Shown in pieces: positions 43,131-51,878 of a DNA stretch of 64,000 bases. The DNA is taken from positions 1 to 64,000 of the forward strand of contig CAZTJO010000006.1 in NCBI GenBank assembly GCA_964614095.1, given 5' to 3'. The position numbers were made by a program, and so were the translations under genes. The DNA comes from CAZWKX01 sp964614095. GTDB lineage: Bacteria; Actinomycetota; Acidimicrobiia; Spongiisociales; UBA11373. A model generated the notes under the pieces. The model searched no databases, had not been told where the DNA came from, and was given only the letters and a program-made list of their open reading frames with translations. Each line of letters starts with the position of its first letter. The first letter of the stretch is position 1.

Positions 43131-44179
43131 CCCACACCTCCCGATGCAATGAAGTCGTAGTAGAAGAATCCCAGAGCCAGGCCGATCGACAGAGCTGCGA
43201 TGATCCAGAACCGGACGATGACGGTCGTTTCCGGCCAACCCTTGAGTTCGAAGTGGTGATGGATGGGAGCCATTAGGAAGAGGCGCTTGCCCCAGATGCG
43301 AAAGGCGATCACCTGGAGTATCACCGACATCGCCTCCAAGACGTAGAGGCCGCCGACGATGGCGAGCAGCAGATGCGTGTTCGTAAGCAGAGCCAGAGCC
43401 GCCATAGCGCCGCCGATCGCCTGCGCCCCGGTGTCGCCCATAAAGATCTTCGCCGGCGCCGTGTTCCACCACAGGAAGCCGAGAACCGCGCCGAAGAGCG
43501 CCGCGGACATGATGGCAAGCTCGAGACTGCCATCGGTCACGTTGTAGAAATCGGCATGGCGGAACTGCCAGAACGACATGATGGTGAACGCGCCGAACAC
43601 AAGCGCGGCCGACCCGGACACCAGACCGTCGAGACCGTCGGTGAAATTCACCGCGTTGGCCACCCCGGTGAGCAGCAACAGCACCCACAGCCAGTAGAAG
43701 CCGTTGAGATCGAACCCGAGCGGTCGGGTGAACGAGAGCTCGGTGCTCACCCCAAACTCGATGGCCCCCCAGTAGAAGAGAGCGGCAATGGCCAGCTGGC
43801 CGAGGAATTTCCAGCCCTTCCTCAGCCCGAGATTGCGGGCCCGACGCACCTTGAGGTAGTCGTCGAGCAGGCCGATGACCCCCATGCCGACAAAGGCGAG
43901 CAGCACCAGCATGCCGGGCAGCTCAAAATCCCTGAAGCCGAGCCGCCAGGCGCCTTCGGCGGAGCGCGCATCGATGTGCGCTACAAACCACCCGCCCACC
44001 ACACCGAGGATGATGACGAGGCCTCCCATGGTCGGAGTGCCCCGCTTGTGCATGTGACCCTCGACCTCTTCCTGGATGAATTGGCCGATGGCGCGTGCCC
44101 TCAGCATGCGGATGGAGATCGGAGTGACCAGCAGAACCGCTCCAAAGGCCACCGCCGCCGCGAGCAGCATGACGATCAC
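43127..44179 (-). CDS. mraY: Phospho-N-acetylmuramoyl-pentapeptide transferase
   Basis: Makes lipid I by transferring phospho-MurNAc-pentapeptide to undecaprenyl phosphate. 350 residues, ten helices. Motifs: GTPTMGGLVII, GLLDDYLKVRRARNLGL with the DDYLK acids, NAVNFTDGLDGL, WWNTAPAKIFMGDTGAQAIGG and the histidine-rich APIHHHFELKGWPE. The GTG start overlaps the murF stop. Confidence 0.98.
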   Translation of the reverse strand: MIVMLLAAAVAFGAVLLVTPISIRMLRARAIGQFIQEEVEGHMHKRGTPTMGGLVIILGVVGGWFVAHIDARSAEGAWRLGFRDFELPGMLVLLAFVGMGVIGLLDDYLKVRRARNLGLRKGWKFLGQLAIAALFYWGAIEFGVSTELSFTRPLGFDLNGFYWLWVLLLLTGVANAVNFTDGLDGLVSGSAALVFGAFTIMSFWQFRHADFYNVTDGSLELAIMSAALFGAVLGFLWWNTAPAKIFMGDTGAQAIGGAMAALALLTNTHLLLAIVGGLYVLEAMSVILQVIAFRIWGKRLFLMAPIHHHFELKGWPETTVIVRFWIIAALSIGLALGFFYYDFIASGGVG

Positions 44180-45501
44180 GCCACACCTCCCGCGATGGCC
44201 ACGGCCAGCCCTTCGAGACCTTCGGCACGCGACGCCTTCACGAGCACGATGTCTCCTTCTTGAAGAAACCTTCCGAGTAGAGAGCGCGCCTCATCGGCGG
44301 TAGCCGCGCTACGGCCGATGGGCCCCGCTCCTGCGGCAATCCCGGGATCGGCCCCAACAACCACCACGGCCGTGAAACCGAGTTCAAGAGTCAGTTCCCC
44401 CACCCGCCGGTGCGCCTCCGCCTCGAACTCCCCCAGCTCGTGCATCTTGCCGAGCACCGCGATGCGGCGACCCTCGAGTGCCGCAACGGTTTCCAGCGCC
44501 GCCGCCATCGAGTCGGGATTGGCGTTGTACGAGTCGTTGATCACGGTGACCGCGCCCTCGAGGACCTCCATACGCCAGGGCGACACGACGGCTTCTCCTA
44601 CGCGGACCGCGGCCGAAAAGAACCGGGCACCCAGTGCTACCGCTGCGGCCACCGCCGCGGCGGCGTTTCGCGCCTGATGGCGCCCGGCGGCGCGCAGTGA
44701 TACCGCGACGGACTCTCCGCCGTGATGCAGGTCGAAGGACGGCCGGCCGCATCGATCCAGGCGGAGCCCGCCGACCGCCACATCGGCATCGGGCCCCTCG
44801 CCAAAGGTGAGAAGCGGATCGCCGCCGCGTCGTTCCAAAAGACGCTTGTCCTCGATAGGCAGCACGGCTGTGCCGTTCGGCGCCAGCGCCTCCACCAGCT
44901 CCCACTTGGAGGCAAGAACGCTCTCGACATCACCAAAGGTCTCCAGATGGGCTCGACCCACGTAGGTGATCACCGCCACATCGGGACGTATGACGGGAGC
45001 CAAGAGGGTGATGTGGCCCCGTCCTCGGCTGCCCACCTCGATGATGAGCGACGAGGCACCGTCCGGCGTCGACAGCACCGTGAGCGGAACGCCGATCTCG
45101 TTGTTGTAGGACTGTGGAGCGGAGTGGGCGCCCGGTCCGGCCGCCGCAGCCAGCATGTCTTTTGTGGTCGTCTTCCCTGAGGAGCCGGTAACGGCTGCCA
45201 CCGGTACGGCAATCTCGCCGCGGCGTGCCTCGGCCAGACGGCGCAGGGCTTCGAGCGTGTCCGTTACCTCCACGACGCCCACACCGGCGCCTCCGCGCCC
45301 GTGCTCTACCAGGATGGCGGCGGCGCCGGCTGCCACGGCCTCGGCAATGTACCCATGGCCGTCTGCCCGGTCACCGCGCAGCGCCACAAAAAGGTCACCG
45401 GCGGCCACATGGCGGGAGTCGATGGCCACACCCGTCACCTCAGCAGAGCCGGTGGCCACGCCATCGACGGCTGCAGCGATGGTGGCGAGGTCCCACTTCA
45501 T
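44176..45501 (-). CDS. murF: UDP-MurNAc-tripeptide-D-alanyl-D-alanine ligase
   Basis: Adds D-Ala-D-Ala to complete the pentapeptide. 441 residues. N-terminal domain with DSRHVAAGDLFVALRGDRADGHGYI, P-loop TGSSGKTTTKDML, SYNNEIGVPLTVL, RAHLETFG and the C-terminal NDSYNANPDSMAAAL and GKMHELGE. The start overlaps the end of murE by four bases. Confidence 0.97.
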   Translation of the reverse strand: MKWDLATIAAAVDGVATGSAEVTGVAIDSRHVAAGDLFVALRGDRADGHGYIAEAVAAGAAAILVEHGRGGAGVGVVEVTDTLEALRRLAEARRGEIAVPVAAVTGSSGKTTTKDMLAAAAGPGAHSAPQSYNNEIGVPLTVLSTPDGASSLIIEVGSRGRGHITLLAPVIRPDVAVITYVGRAHLETFGDVESVLASKWELVEALAPNGTAVLPIEDKRLLERRGGDPLLTFGEGPDADVAVGGLRLDRCGRPSFDLHHGGESVAVSLRAAGRHQARNAAAAVAAAVALGARFFSAAVRVGEAVVSPWRMEVLEGAVTVINDSYNANPDSMAAALETVAALEGRRIAVLGKMHELGEFEAEAHRRVGELTLELGFTAVVVVGADPGIAAGAGPIGRSAATADEARSLLGRFLQEGDIVLVKASRAEGLEGLAVAIAGGVA

Positions 45502-46955
45502 ACCGAACCCGCCTCCTCGAGCGCAACGACACGATCGTCGAATGGCACGACACGATCGGCAAATTCCTGCAGTGGCTCGTGACCTTTCCCGAGTATGAGC
45601 ACGATGTCACCGGGGCGGGCGGCACCCAGTGCGCTTCTGATGGCGAGGCGCCGATCGATCTCGCAGTACACGTCGGCGGCTCCTCCCGCCGCTCCCGTCG
45701 ACACCTCCGCCAAAATGGCCGCAGGGTCCTCGGAGCGGGGATTGTCCGAGGTGAAGAATGTGAGGTCGGCCCGGGCTGCCGCCGCACCCATGAGGGGCCT
45801 CTTGGCCCGGTCCCGATCCCCACCGGCGCCGAGAACGACAATCACCCTCGCCCCGCCCACCAGTCGCCGCGCCGCGTTGATGACCGAAGCCACCCCTTCG
45901 GGCGTGTGGGCGTAATCGACGACAACGGAATACTCCTTCCCTACCGCAACAGCCTCAAAACGGCCCGGCACCGACTCCACGGATGTAATGCCGGCGGCGA
46001 TGCTATCCGACCTGATGTTTACCGCCGCCGCGCACGCCGCAGCCACCAGGGCGTTGGCCACGTTGAAGTCCCCGGCCAGCTTCAGATCGACGGCGGTCTC
46101 CTCGCCGGCGCCTGTGAGCACAAACGAAGATCCGTCCAGCCTCATCTTCAGGGCCCGCGCCGACACGTCGGCCCCCGGATCGAGACCGACCGTGGTCACC
46201 GGCAGCTTGGTCTCACGGGCGAGCCGCCGGCCAGCGGGATCGTCGACCCAGATGATGGCGCGCCCGGCAGATTCTGGCTCAAAAAGGGTGGCCTTGGCCT
46301 CGTAGTAACTCTCCATGCTGCCGTGGAAGTCGAGATGGTCCTGAGACAGGTTGGTGAAGGCAACGGCGGCAAAGCGGGTGGCCGCCACCCGGCCCAGGGT
46401 CAGGGCATGCGACGACACCTCCACGGCAGCAACGTCGACTCCGCCGTCGGCCATGGAGGCCAGCAGCCTCTGGAAATCGGAAGCCTCGGGTGTGGTACGC
46501 GGCACCTCAACCGGGATCGAGCCGATCCGAGCGCCGACTGTGCCCACCAGGCCCGATTTCAGTCCTGCCGCCGATACCATCGCCTCGAGCAGATGGGTCG
46601 CCGTCGTCTTGCCGTTGGTACCGGTGATGCCGACCACCTTGAGGCGGTTCGAAGGGTGGCCGTGTACCCGTGCCGCCAGTGGCGCCAGCGCCGATCGTGT
46701 GTTGGACACGACGATGGCGGGCCCGCCGTCTCCCGGATCGTGTTCCACGCAGACCGCTGCGGCGCCCGCCGCACGGGCCTCCGGGATGTAGCGATGACCG
46801 TCGGTCTGAAAACCACGCACCGCGACAAAGATCACGCCGGGACCCGCAGATCGTGAGTCGTGGCTGACGTCGGCCGCCACGATCCCCGGGTTGCCGACCA
46901 CCCGTCCGCCCACTTCGGCCGCAAGCTCCCCGAGACTGACACGACTACTCGGCAT
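45498..46955 (-). CDS. murE: UDP-MurNAc-tripeptide synthetase, meso-diaminopimelate type
   Basis: Adds the third stem residue. 485 residues with P-loop GITGTNGKTTATHL (111-122), EVSSHALTLGRV, NLSQDHLDFHGSMESYYEAK and DYAHTPEGV. The specificity motif is DNPR at 404-407, which selects meso-diaminopimelate; lysine enzymes differ here. The ATG lies inside the last 11 bases of ftsI. The gene therefore predicts A1-gamma-type mDAP peptidoglycan in this organism. Confidence 0.97.
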   Translation of the reverse strand: MPSSRVSLGELAAEVGGRVVGNPGIVAADVSHDSRSAGPGVIFVAVRGFQTDGHRYIPEARAAGAAAVCVEHDPGDGGPAIVVSNTRSALAPLAARVHGHPSNRLKVVGITGTNGKTTATHLLEAMVSAAGLKSGLVGTVGARIGSIPVEVPRTTPEASDFQRLLASMADGGVDVAAVEVSSHALTLGRVAATRFAAVAFTNLSQDHLDFHGSMESYYEAKATLFEPESAGRAIIWVDDPAGRRLARETKLPVTTVGLDPGADVSARALKMRLDGSSFVLTGAGEETAVDLKLAGDFNVANALVAAACAAAVNIRSDSIAAGITSVESVPGRFEAVAVGKEYSVVVDYAHTPEGVASVINAARRLVGGARVIVVLGAGGDRDRAKRPLMGAAAARADLTFFTSDNPRSEDPAAILAEVSTGAAGGAADVYCEIDRRLAIRSALGAARPGDIVLILGKGHEPLQEFADRVVPFDDRVVALEEAGSV

Positions 46956-48660
46956 CGGGAGGCACTCCCAGCTGATGCAGGGCGGCCAGAGTCACCACGG
47001 CGAACGCCGGAGCCGCCCCGCGGCCGCCGCTGGCATCGCCCTGCGGAGCATCGAGAACAACCGCAACCACGATCCGAGGATCGTCGATGGGGGCAAGACC
47101 AATAAACGAAGCCACCACGTCGTCCTCGCTGTACCCCTGGGCGTCGGTCAGATACTTCTGCGTTGTGCCCGTCTTCCCTCCAACGCTGTATCCCTCAACG
47201 GCGGCGAGAGAGCCGGTGCCACTGGCAACCACCGCCTCGAGCATGCTGCGCATGCTCTGCGCCGTCTCCACCGACACCACAACACGCCGCTCAGGCTCCA
47301 CTGCCCGGCGGGTGCCGCTGCCATCCACGATCTCGGCCACCAGATGCGGCTGCACCCAGACCCCATCGTTGGCAATGACCGAGTACACCATTGCCTGCTG
47401 CAGCGCCGTGACCGAGACGTGGTAGCCAATCGAGGTGCCGGCTACACACGTCGTCACACACCACTCGTCGGCCGGACGCAGCACACCACTGGCCTCGCCC
47501 GGGAAATCGATTCCGCTCGGCTGGCCCTGGCCGAATGCCGTCATGTAGGCGTGAAGCTGCCGGGCGCCGAGCATTTCGCCGAGGAGGATGGTCCCGAGGT
47601 TGGAGGATTGCGCCACGATCTCGGTGACCGTCAGCAGATCGGAGTGCTCGGTGAAATCTTCGAACACGGTGTCCTCGATCTCGATGCGGTCGGGGATCTC
47701 CAAAGTCGTCCACGGGCCCACGATGCCGGACTCGAGAGCTGCGGCCACGGTGACCAGCTTCTGTGTGGAGCCGGGCTCGAAGACATCGGTGACCGCCCGG
47801 TTTCGGATGACGTCGGCGTCGGAATCGCTCCGGTTGTTCGGATCGAAGCTGGGCAGATTGACCATGGCCAGCACCTCGCCGGTGCGTGGATCCAGCACGA
47901 CAATGGAACCGGCGCGAGCCCCGGTGCGCTCCAGAGCATCCTCGAGCGCCAGGCGGGCCGCGTACTGGATCTCGACCTTGATGGTCAAGACCAGATCGCT
48001 GCCCGGCTCGGCCGGCACCACCGAGTACTCCCCCTGAGGAATGGTCCGCCCTTGTGGATCCTTCTCGACCAGCAGCTCGCCCGGAGCGCCGGCAAGGGCC
48101 TCGTCGTACTGGTACTCGATACCCTCGATACCGACGTTGTCGTCGGGCCGGACGAACCCGATGATGTGCGCGGTGAGGCTGCCGACCGGGTAGACCCGCT
48201 TCGGTTCGCTGAGGAAGTACACGCCGGGCAGCTGGGCAGCCTGCACGATCTCTGCGTCCTCCCTGTCCATCTGCCGGGCGATGTAGATGAAGGAGGCGTC
48301 GGCCGACAGCAGCTCCTCCACCGGCGCCGCTTCCCGGCCCAGCAGCGGCGCCAGAAGGAGGGCCACGGTCTCGGGATCTGAGATCTCCCGCGGGTTGGCG
48401 TAGATGGTGACTGCATCGATCGTCACCGCCAGCTCTTGACCGTCACGATCGAAGATCGTGCCCCGATCGGCGGCCAGAATCTCCCGGTGGAGCCGCTGAT
48501 CGAGACCCTGGGCTGCATAATCCTCGGACTGGAGAGCCTGTACGATCACCAGGCGCACGCCAAGGGCAACCCAAGCGACGGCGAGAACGACGCCGACGGT
48601 TATAAGGCGGGCGTTGAGCCAGCGGCGCTTCCGCACTCTGACAACGGTCGGTTGATGCAC
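46945..48660 (-). CDS. ftsI: Septal transpeptidase FtsI (PBP3 family)
   Basis: Class B penicillin-binding protein of 571 residues. Short basic cytoplasmic head, one membrane helix (about 19-41), a PBP dimerisation domain (RGTIFDRDGQELA) and the transpeptidase: nucleophile S298 in EPGSTQKLVT, SSN at 352-354 and KTG at 496-498. Two cysteines, C401 and C405 (EWCVTTCVAG), lie in the extracytoplasmic domain and could form a disulfide. FtsI cross-links septal peptidoglycan together with FtsW. No PASTA domains, unlike some actinobacterial homologues. Follows the ftsL-like gene by 27 bases. Confidence 0.95.
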   Translation of the reverse strand: MHQPTVVRVRKRRWLNARLITVGVVLAVAWVALGVRLVIVQALQSEDYAAQGLDQRLHREILAADRGTIFDRDGQELAVTIDAVTIYANPREISDPETVALLLAPLLGREAAPVEELLSADASFIYIARQMDREDAEIVQAAQLPGVYFLSEPKRVYPVGSLTAHIIGFVRPDDNVGIEGIEYQYDEALAGAPGELLVEKDPQGRTIPQGEYSVVPAEPGSDLVLTIKVEIQYAARLALEDALERTGARAGSIVVLDPRTGEVLAMVNLPSFDPNNRSDSDADVIRNRAVTDVFEPGSTQKLVTVAAALESGIVGPWTTLEIPDRIEIEDTVFEDFTEHSDLLTVTEIVAQSSNLGTILLGEMLGARQLHAYMTAFGQGQPSGIDFPGEASGVLRPADEWCVTTCVAGTSIGYHVSVTALQQAMVYSVIANDGVWVQPHLVAEIVDGSGTRRAVEPERRVVVSVETAQSMRSMLEAVVASGTGSLAAVEGYSVGGKTGTTQKYLTDAQGYSEDDVVASFIGLAPIDDPRIVVAVVLDAPQGDASGGRGAAPAFAVVTLAALHQLGVPPDAE

Positions 48661-48687
48661 CTCAAGCCCCCTGCCTAAAGCGCCGGA

Positions 48688-49095
48688 TCATGGCTGCGCG
48701 CCGAGGAGGGCCTTGAGGTCCACCCAGCGGTCTTCTGCATTCCCGCTGGGAACGACAATGCCACTCACCTCGACGGTACGCACCTCCGAGGGGTAGACGA
48801 GGCCGATCTCTTGCGCCAGCTCGGTGATGCGGTCGGGAGACAGCAGCTCGGCCGCCTCGAGCCGAAGCTCCCAGTAGCGCGTCTCTGCAGCTTCGAGTTG
48901 CTGCTCCACGTCTTCAAGCACGAAGGCGGAATGATCGAGTGTCACCCGTGAGTAGATGAGGAGAAAAAAAGCCGCCACCACGGTGAGCGTGATCAGAAGC
49001 CAGGCGCGTAAGCGCGGCGCCCGATGCTGCCGTCCGGCGATCACTCGGAGCGGCGGTCGCTCGACGGCCCCCACGTGCCCGAGCCACGCCGTCAT
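48688..49095 (-). CDS. ftsL: FtsL/DivIC-like divisome protein
   Basis: A 135-residue bitopic protein: basic cytoplasmic segment, one helix (AWLLITLTVVAAFFLLIYS, about 31-49) and a coiled-coil ectodomain (LEDVEQQLEAAETRYWELRLEAAELLSPDRITELAQEIGLVYP), which fits FtsL in a septum-initiator fold. The call relies on topology and on its position between rsmH and ftsI, since the family diverges quickly. The start overlaps the rsmH stop (ATGA). Confidence 0.85.
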   Translation of the reverse strand: MTAWLGHVGAVERPPLRVIAGRQHRAPRLRAWLLITLTVVAAFFLLIYSRVTLDHSAFVLEDVEQQLEAAETRYWELRLEAAELLSPDRITELAQEIGLVYPSEVRTVEVSGIVVPSGNAEDRWVDLKALLGAQP

Positions 49096-50018
49096 GACGC
49101 CTCTACCTCCGCAGCACGGAGACGGGCGCTCCTGATCCGAGGATTGGCCAACACCTCGGCCGGCCCCGGCCGCACCGGCCTGCGAGTCAGCAGGCGCAAT
49201 TCGGCGCTCTTCCCGCAGCCACAGACCGGGAGATCAGGTGGGCACACACACCCACGCGCCGCCTCGACGAAGCGGCGCTTGACCAGACGATCCTCCAGTG
49301 AGTGGTAGGAGATCACCACAGCCCGGCCTCCCTCTCGCAGCACGCGGAGTGCCGCGTCGAGCCCGTCGGCGAGTGCTCCCAACTCGTCGTTGACGACGAT
49401 ACGGAGAGCCTGGAACGTGCGGCGGGCCGGGTGACCCGCTCTCCGGGCCCGAGCGGGCACGGCTCCGGATACGACCTCGGCAAGCTGCGTGGTGTCAACG
49501 AGGGGACGCGCGGCGACGATAGCTCTCGCGATACGCGCCGACCACCGTTCTTCGCCGTATCGCCCGATGGCGCCGGCGAGGCTTTGCTCGTCCCAGGTGT
49601 TGACGATCTCATCGGCCGTGAAGGCCGCGTCCGGCCCCATGCGCATGTCGAGGGGACCACTTCGCTGATAGGAAAACCCTCGGTACCCCACGTCGAGCTG
49701 ATGTGACGAGACGCCGAGGTCAAAAAGGACTCCATCAATCTCACCGAGGCCCTCCTCCTTCAATACCGTTTCGAGCTTGCGGAAGTCTTCCTGGTAGAAC
49801 ACCACCCGGCCGGCAAGCGGGGCGGCCTGGGCCGCGGCGTCCCCATCCCGGTCGACGGCCACCACTCGGATGTCGGGCATCGCCGCGAGCAGGGCTCGGG
49901 AATGCCCTCCACCACCAAAGGTGGCATCGACAATCACTCCCCTCCCGAGCGGCCGAAGCATCTCCACCACCGGGCCGGTCAGCGCCGGCACGTGATACGG
50001 GCGTTCGTTTCGGCTCAC
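49092..50018 (-). CDS. rsmH: 16S rRNA (cytosine(1402)-N(4))-methyltransferase
   Basis: Methylates C1402 of 16S rRNA with SAM. 308 residues. Motifs: YHVPALTGPVVEML, SAM loop DATFGGGGHSRALL, DGVLFDLGVSSHQLD, GYRGFSYQRSGPLDMRM, ARRTFQALRIVVNDEL and VISYHSLEDRLVKRRF. The GTG at 50018 (VSRNERPYHVP) is used since homologues begin just before YHVP; the longer reading to 50114 approaches the mraZ stop and adds a Pro/Ser-rich stretch not found in the family. Confidence 0.95.
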   Translation of the reverse strand: MSRNERPYHVPALTGPVVEMLRPLGRGVIVDATFGGGGHSRALLAAMPDIRVVAVDRDGDAAAQAAPLAGRVVFYQEDFRKLETVLKEEGLGEIDGVLFDLGVSSHQLDVGYRGFSYQRSGPLDMRMGPDAAFTADEIVNTWDEQSLAGAIGRYGEERWSARIARAIVAARPLVDTTQLAEVVSGAVPARARRAGHPARRTFQALRIVVNDELGALADGLDAALRVLREGGRAVVISYHSLEDRLVKRRFVEAARGCVCPPDLPVCGCGKSAELRLLTRRPVRPGPAEVLANPRIRSARLRAAEVEAS

Positions 50019-50136
50019 CTTCAGCCCCCCGGAGCGCTGGCGCCAAGTAGGAAGCGGGCGGAAGGAGGGGCATTCCACGTGGCATCCGGGGGGCTGGGGC
50101 TGAGCCGAGGGCACGGCACGGAGCGGAGTAGATCAC

Positions 50137-50568
50137 TCAGATCGCCTCCCCTCCGGCGGGTGTCTCAATACCGGCGTACTGCACGTCGGCCTGAGCCGAG
50201 TAGTCGCTCCAGGCTTGTGAGTCCCAAATCTCGAGGCAGTCGCCGACGCCGATGATCGAGACTTCCTTGTCTATCCCGGCATAGGTCCGCAGCGCCTCCA
50301 CGATGAGGACCCGGCCCTGCTTGTCCAGGGTCTGCTCGTCGGCGCCACCAAAAACCACGCGCCGGCGCTCGCGGACGGTCAGCTCATCGCGCGATTGGGA
50401 CACCAGCTGCTCGGATTCGTTGTCCCACTTCCTCTGGGGGAATACGACCAAGCAGCGCTCCTGGCCTTTGGCGACGATCAAACCGTCGGACAGACGGCGA
50501 CGAAACTTGCTGGGCATCACCAGCCGGCCTTTTTCATCGACGCTGTGCTGGTGCTCGCCGAGGAACAT
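50137..50568 (-). CDS. mraZ: Transcriptional regulator MraZ
   Basis: A 143-residue protein with two SpoVT-AbrB-like domains, each with the sequence DxxGR: DEKGRLVMPSKFRR in the first and DKQGRVLI in the second. MraZ oligomerises into rings and binds TGGG-type repeats upstream of its own operon; in E. coli it represses the division cluster. GGAGATGAGG precedes the ATG. Head gene of the cluster. Matching repeats are seen upstream at 50677-50722. Confidence 0.96.
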   Translation of the reverse strand: MFLGEHQHSVDEKGRLVMPSKFRRRLSDGLIVAKGQERCLVVFPQRKWDNESEQLVSQSRDELTVRERRRVVFGGADEQTLDKQGRVLIVEALRTYAGIDKEVSIIGVGDCLEIWDSQAWSDYSAQADVQYAGIETPAGGEAI

Positions 50569-50676
50569 TGGTGCGGTACCTCATCTCCGTCAGGTCTGTC
50601 GGCTCCCTCCACAGAGGGTGCCGGGCGGGCCGAGCCGGCAGCGGCTCCAGCCACGACTTCCTTTGTTCTCCTCACG

Positions 50677-50722
50677 CCCCACTTTATACCCTTTTGCCCC
50701 ACCTGGCAACACTAATGCCCCA
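50677..50722 (-). promoter_or_regulatory. Putative MraZ operator and mraZ promoter
   Basis: Read on the minus strand, TGGGG occurs three times (complements at 50718-50722, 50697-50701 and 50677-50681), spaced 21 and 20 bases, about two helical turns. The first two share the 12-mer CCAGGTGGGGCA. They surround a promoter-like pair: TTGCCA (50704-50709) and TATAAA (50683-50688), spaced 15 bases. Weaker GGG or GTG half-sites fall midway, so a ten-base period is possible. This fits the known MraZ target of TGGGN direct repeats and implies autoregulation of the entire cluster. Confidence 0.6.
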
Positions 50723-50785
50723 CCTGGTGATGAAATCCGCCCGGACAGAGGCGGCTCAGCCCCACGCCGGGTAGCCTCCGCAGAC

Positions 50786-51523
50786 ATGTTGGACGGACGC
50801 CGCGTGCTCGTCACCGGGGGCTCATCGGGCATCGGTCGTGGGCTGGTGCGCGCTTTTGCCGCCCACGGCGCCCTGGTGTTTTCCGTAGCACGCCGCGCCG
50901 AAGCCCTTGCCGAGACCATCTCCGGCATCGAGCCGGGCCGCGCCCGTGCCATTGCAGCCGACATCACCAGCGATGCCGGCCGGCGTGCCGTGGTCACCGC
51001 CGTGCACCACGCCGGAGCCGCCCTCGACGTCGCCATCCACGCTGCCGGCGCCCTGGGACCCGTCGGTGCTGCCGGGCGCCTCGCCGACTACCCGGCCGAG
51101 GAATGGCGCCGCGTGCTCGAGGTCAATCTGTCGGCCGTCCACTTTCTTCACCAGCGCCTGGCTCCGTTTCTCGACCGCGGCGAGGCGCCCGCGGTCATCG
51201 GGGTTTCGAGCACCGTGGGCCGGGCCGGGCGCGCCGGCTGGGGCATTTACTCCATCTCCAAGCGTGCTCTCGAAGGTTGGCTGGAGGTGCTCGCCGAAGA
51301 GTGGGACGGCCGGGTCTACTCGGTGAATCCGGGAGGCACCCGTACCCCGATGCGCGCCGTGGCCATGCCGGAGGAAGATCCGGCGACTCTGCCCACACCG
51401 GCCGATATCGCTCCCTTGTTCTTGCGGCTGGCTCATCCGCTGGCCCCGGAGCCGTCGGGCGCCAAACTCGATGCCCGCGATTGGGTCGGCAAGGACCCCT
51501 GGGAAGGCATCGCGACTGCGTAG
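50786..51523 (+). CDS. Short-chain dehydrogenase/reductase
   Basis: A 245-residue classical SDR, an NAD(P)-dependent oxidoreductase. Cofactor loop TGGSSGIG at 10-17, catalytic Ser at about 141 in GVSSTVG, Tyr155 and Lys159 in YSISK, and NLSAVHF with the structural Asn. Arg36-Arg37 after the second strand suggests NADP preference. The substrate is unknown. Start MLDGRRVLVTGG begins the Rossmann fold directly; longer in-frame reading crosses the mraZ promoter. Divergent from mraZ. Confidence 0.94.
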   Translation: MLDGRRVLVTGGSSGIGRGLVRAFAAHGALVFSVARRAEALAETISGIEPGRARAIAADITSDAGRRAVVTAVHHAGAALDVAIHAAGALGPVGAAGRLADYPAEEWRRVLEVNLSAVHFLHQRLAPFLDRGEAPAVIGVSSTVGRAGRAGWGIYSISKRALEGWLEVLAEEWDGRVYSVNPGGTRTPMRAVAMPEEDPATLPTPADIAPLFLRLAHPLAPEPSGAKLDARDWVGKDPWEGIATA

Positions 51524-51551
51524 GCTGGACGAAGACCAGAAAGGAGCAGTG

Positions 51552-51875
51552 ATGAACGACTACGAGCCGGGCGCTCCTGCGCTTCGAGAACGACCGAACC
51601 TGTGGATCGGACCCACGATCTTCCTGGCCGTTCTGGTCACGCTGGTGCTCATCCTGATCTTCTCGAACACCGAGTCGACCAAGGTTGGGTTCGCCGGCTA
51701 CACCGTCACCGACAGTGCTCCGCGATGGCTGATCCTGGCGATCACATTTGCCGCCGGAGCCCTGTTCACGCCTATCTCCGGCTGGGCTTGGCGCACGTTT
51801 CGCCGCCGGCGGCGTCGTCTCAAGGCCGAGGTCAACGATCAGCAGCAGCACCGTCCCGAACCCGACGAGAACTGA
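51552..51875 (+). CDS. LapA-domain (DUF1049) membrane protein
   Basis: A 107-residue protein with two helices: about 20-42 (IGPTIFLAVLVTLVLILIFS) and about 58-78 (WLILAITFAAGALFTPISGW), the pair separated by NTESTKVGFAG, which is the LapA/DUF1049 pattern (helix, NxxxVxxxF, helix). A basic tail RRRRRR and a Gln-rich end follow. In E. coli LapA is part of lipopolysaccharide assembly, but actinobacterial members have no known role. AGGAG precedes the ATG. Convergent with the HNH gene. Confidence 0.85.
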   Translation: MNDYEPGAPALRERPNLWIGPTIFLAVLVTLVLILIFSNTESTKVGFAGYTVTDSAPRWLILAITFAAGALFTPISGWAWRTFRRRRRRLKAEVNDQQQHRPEPDEN

Positions 51876-51878
51876 CGC

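Noticed and set aside
45225..46856. 543-residue plus-strand frame antisense to murF and murE
   Set aside because: Arg/Pro/His-rich composition, no motif, complete overlap with two essential, unambiguous Mur ligases.
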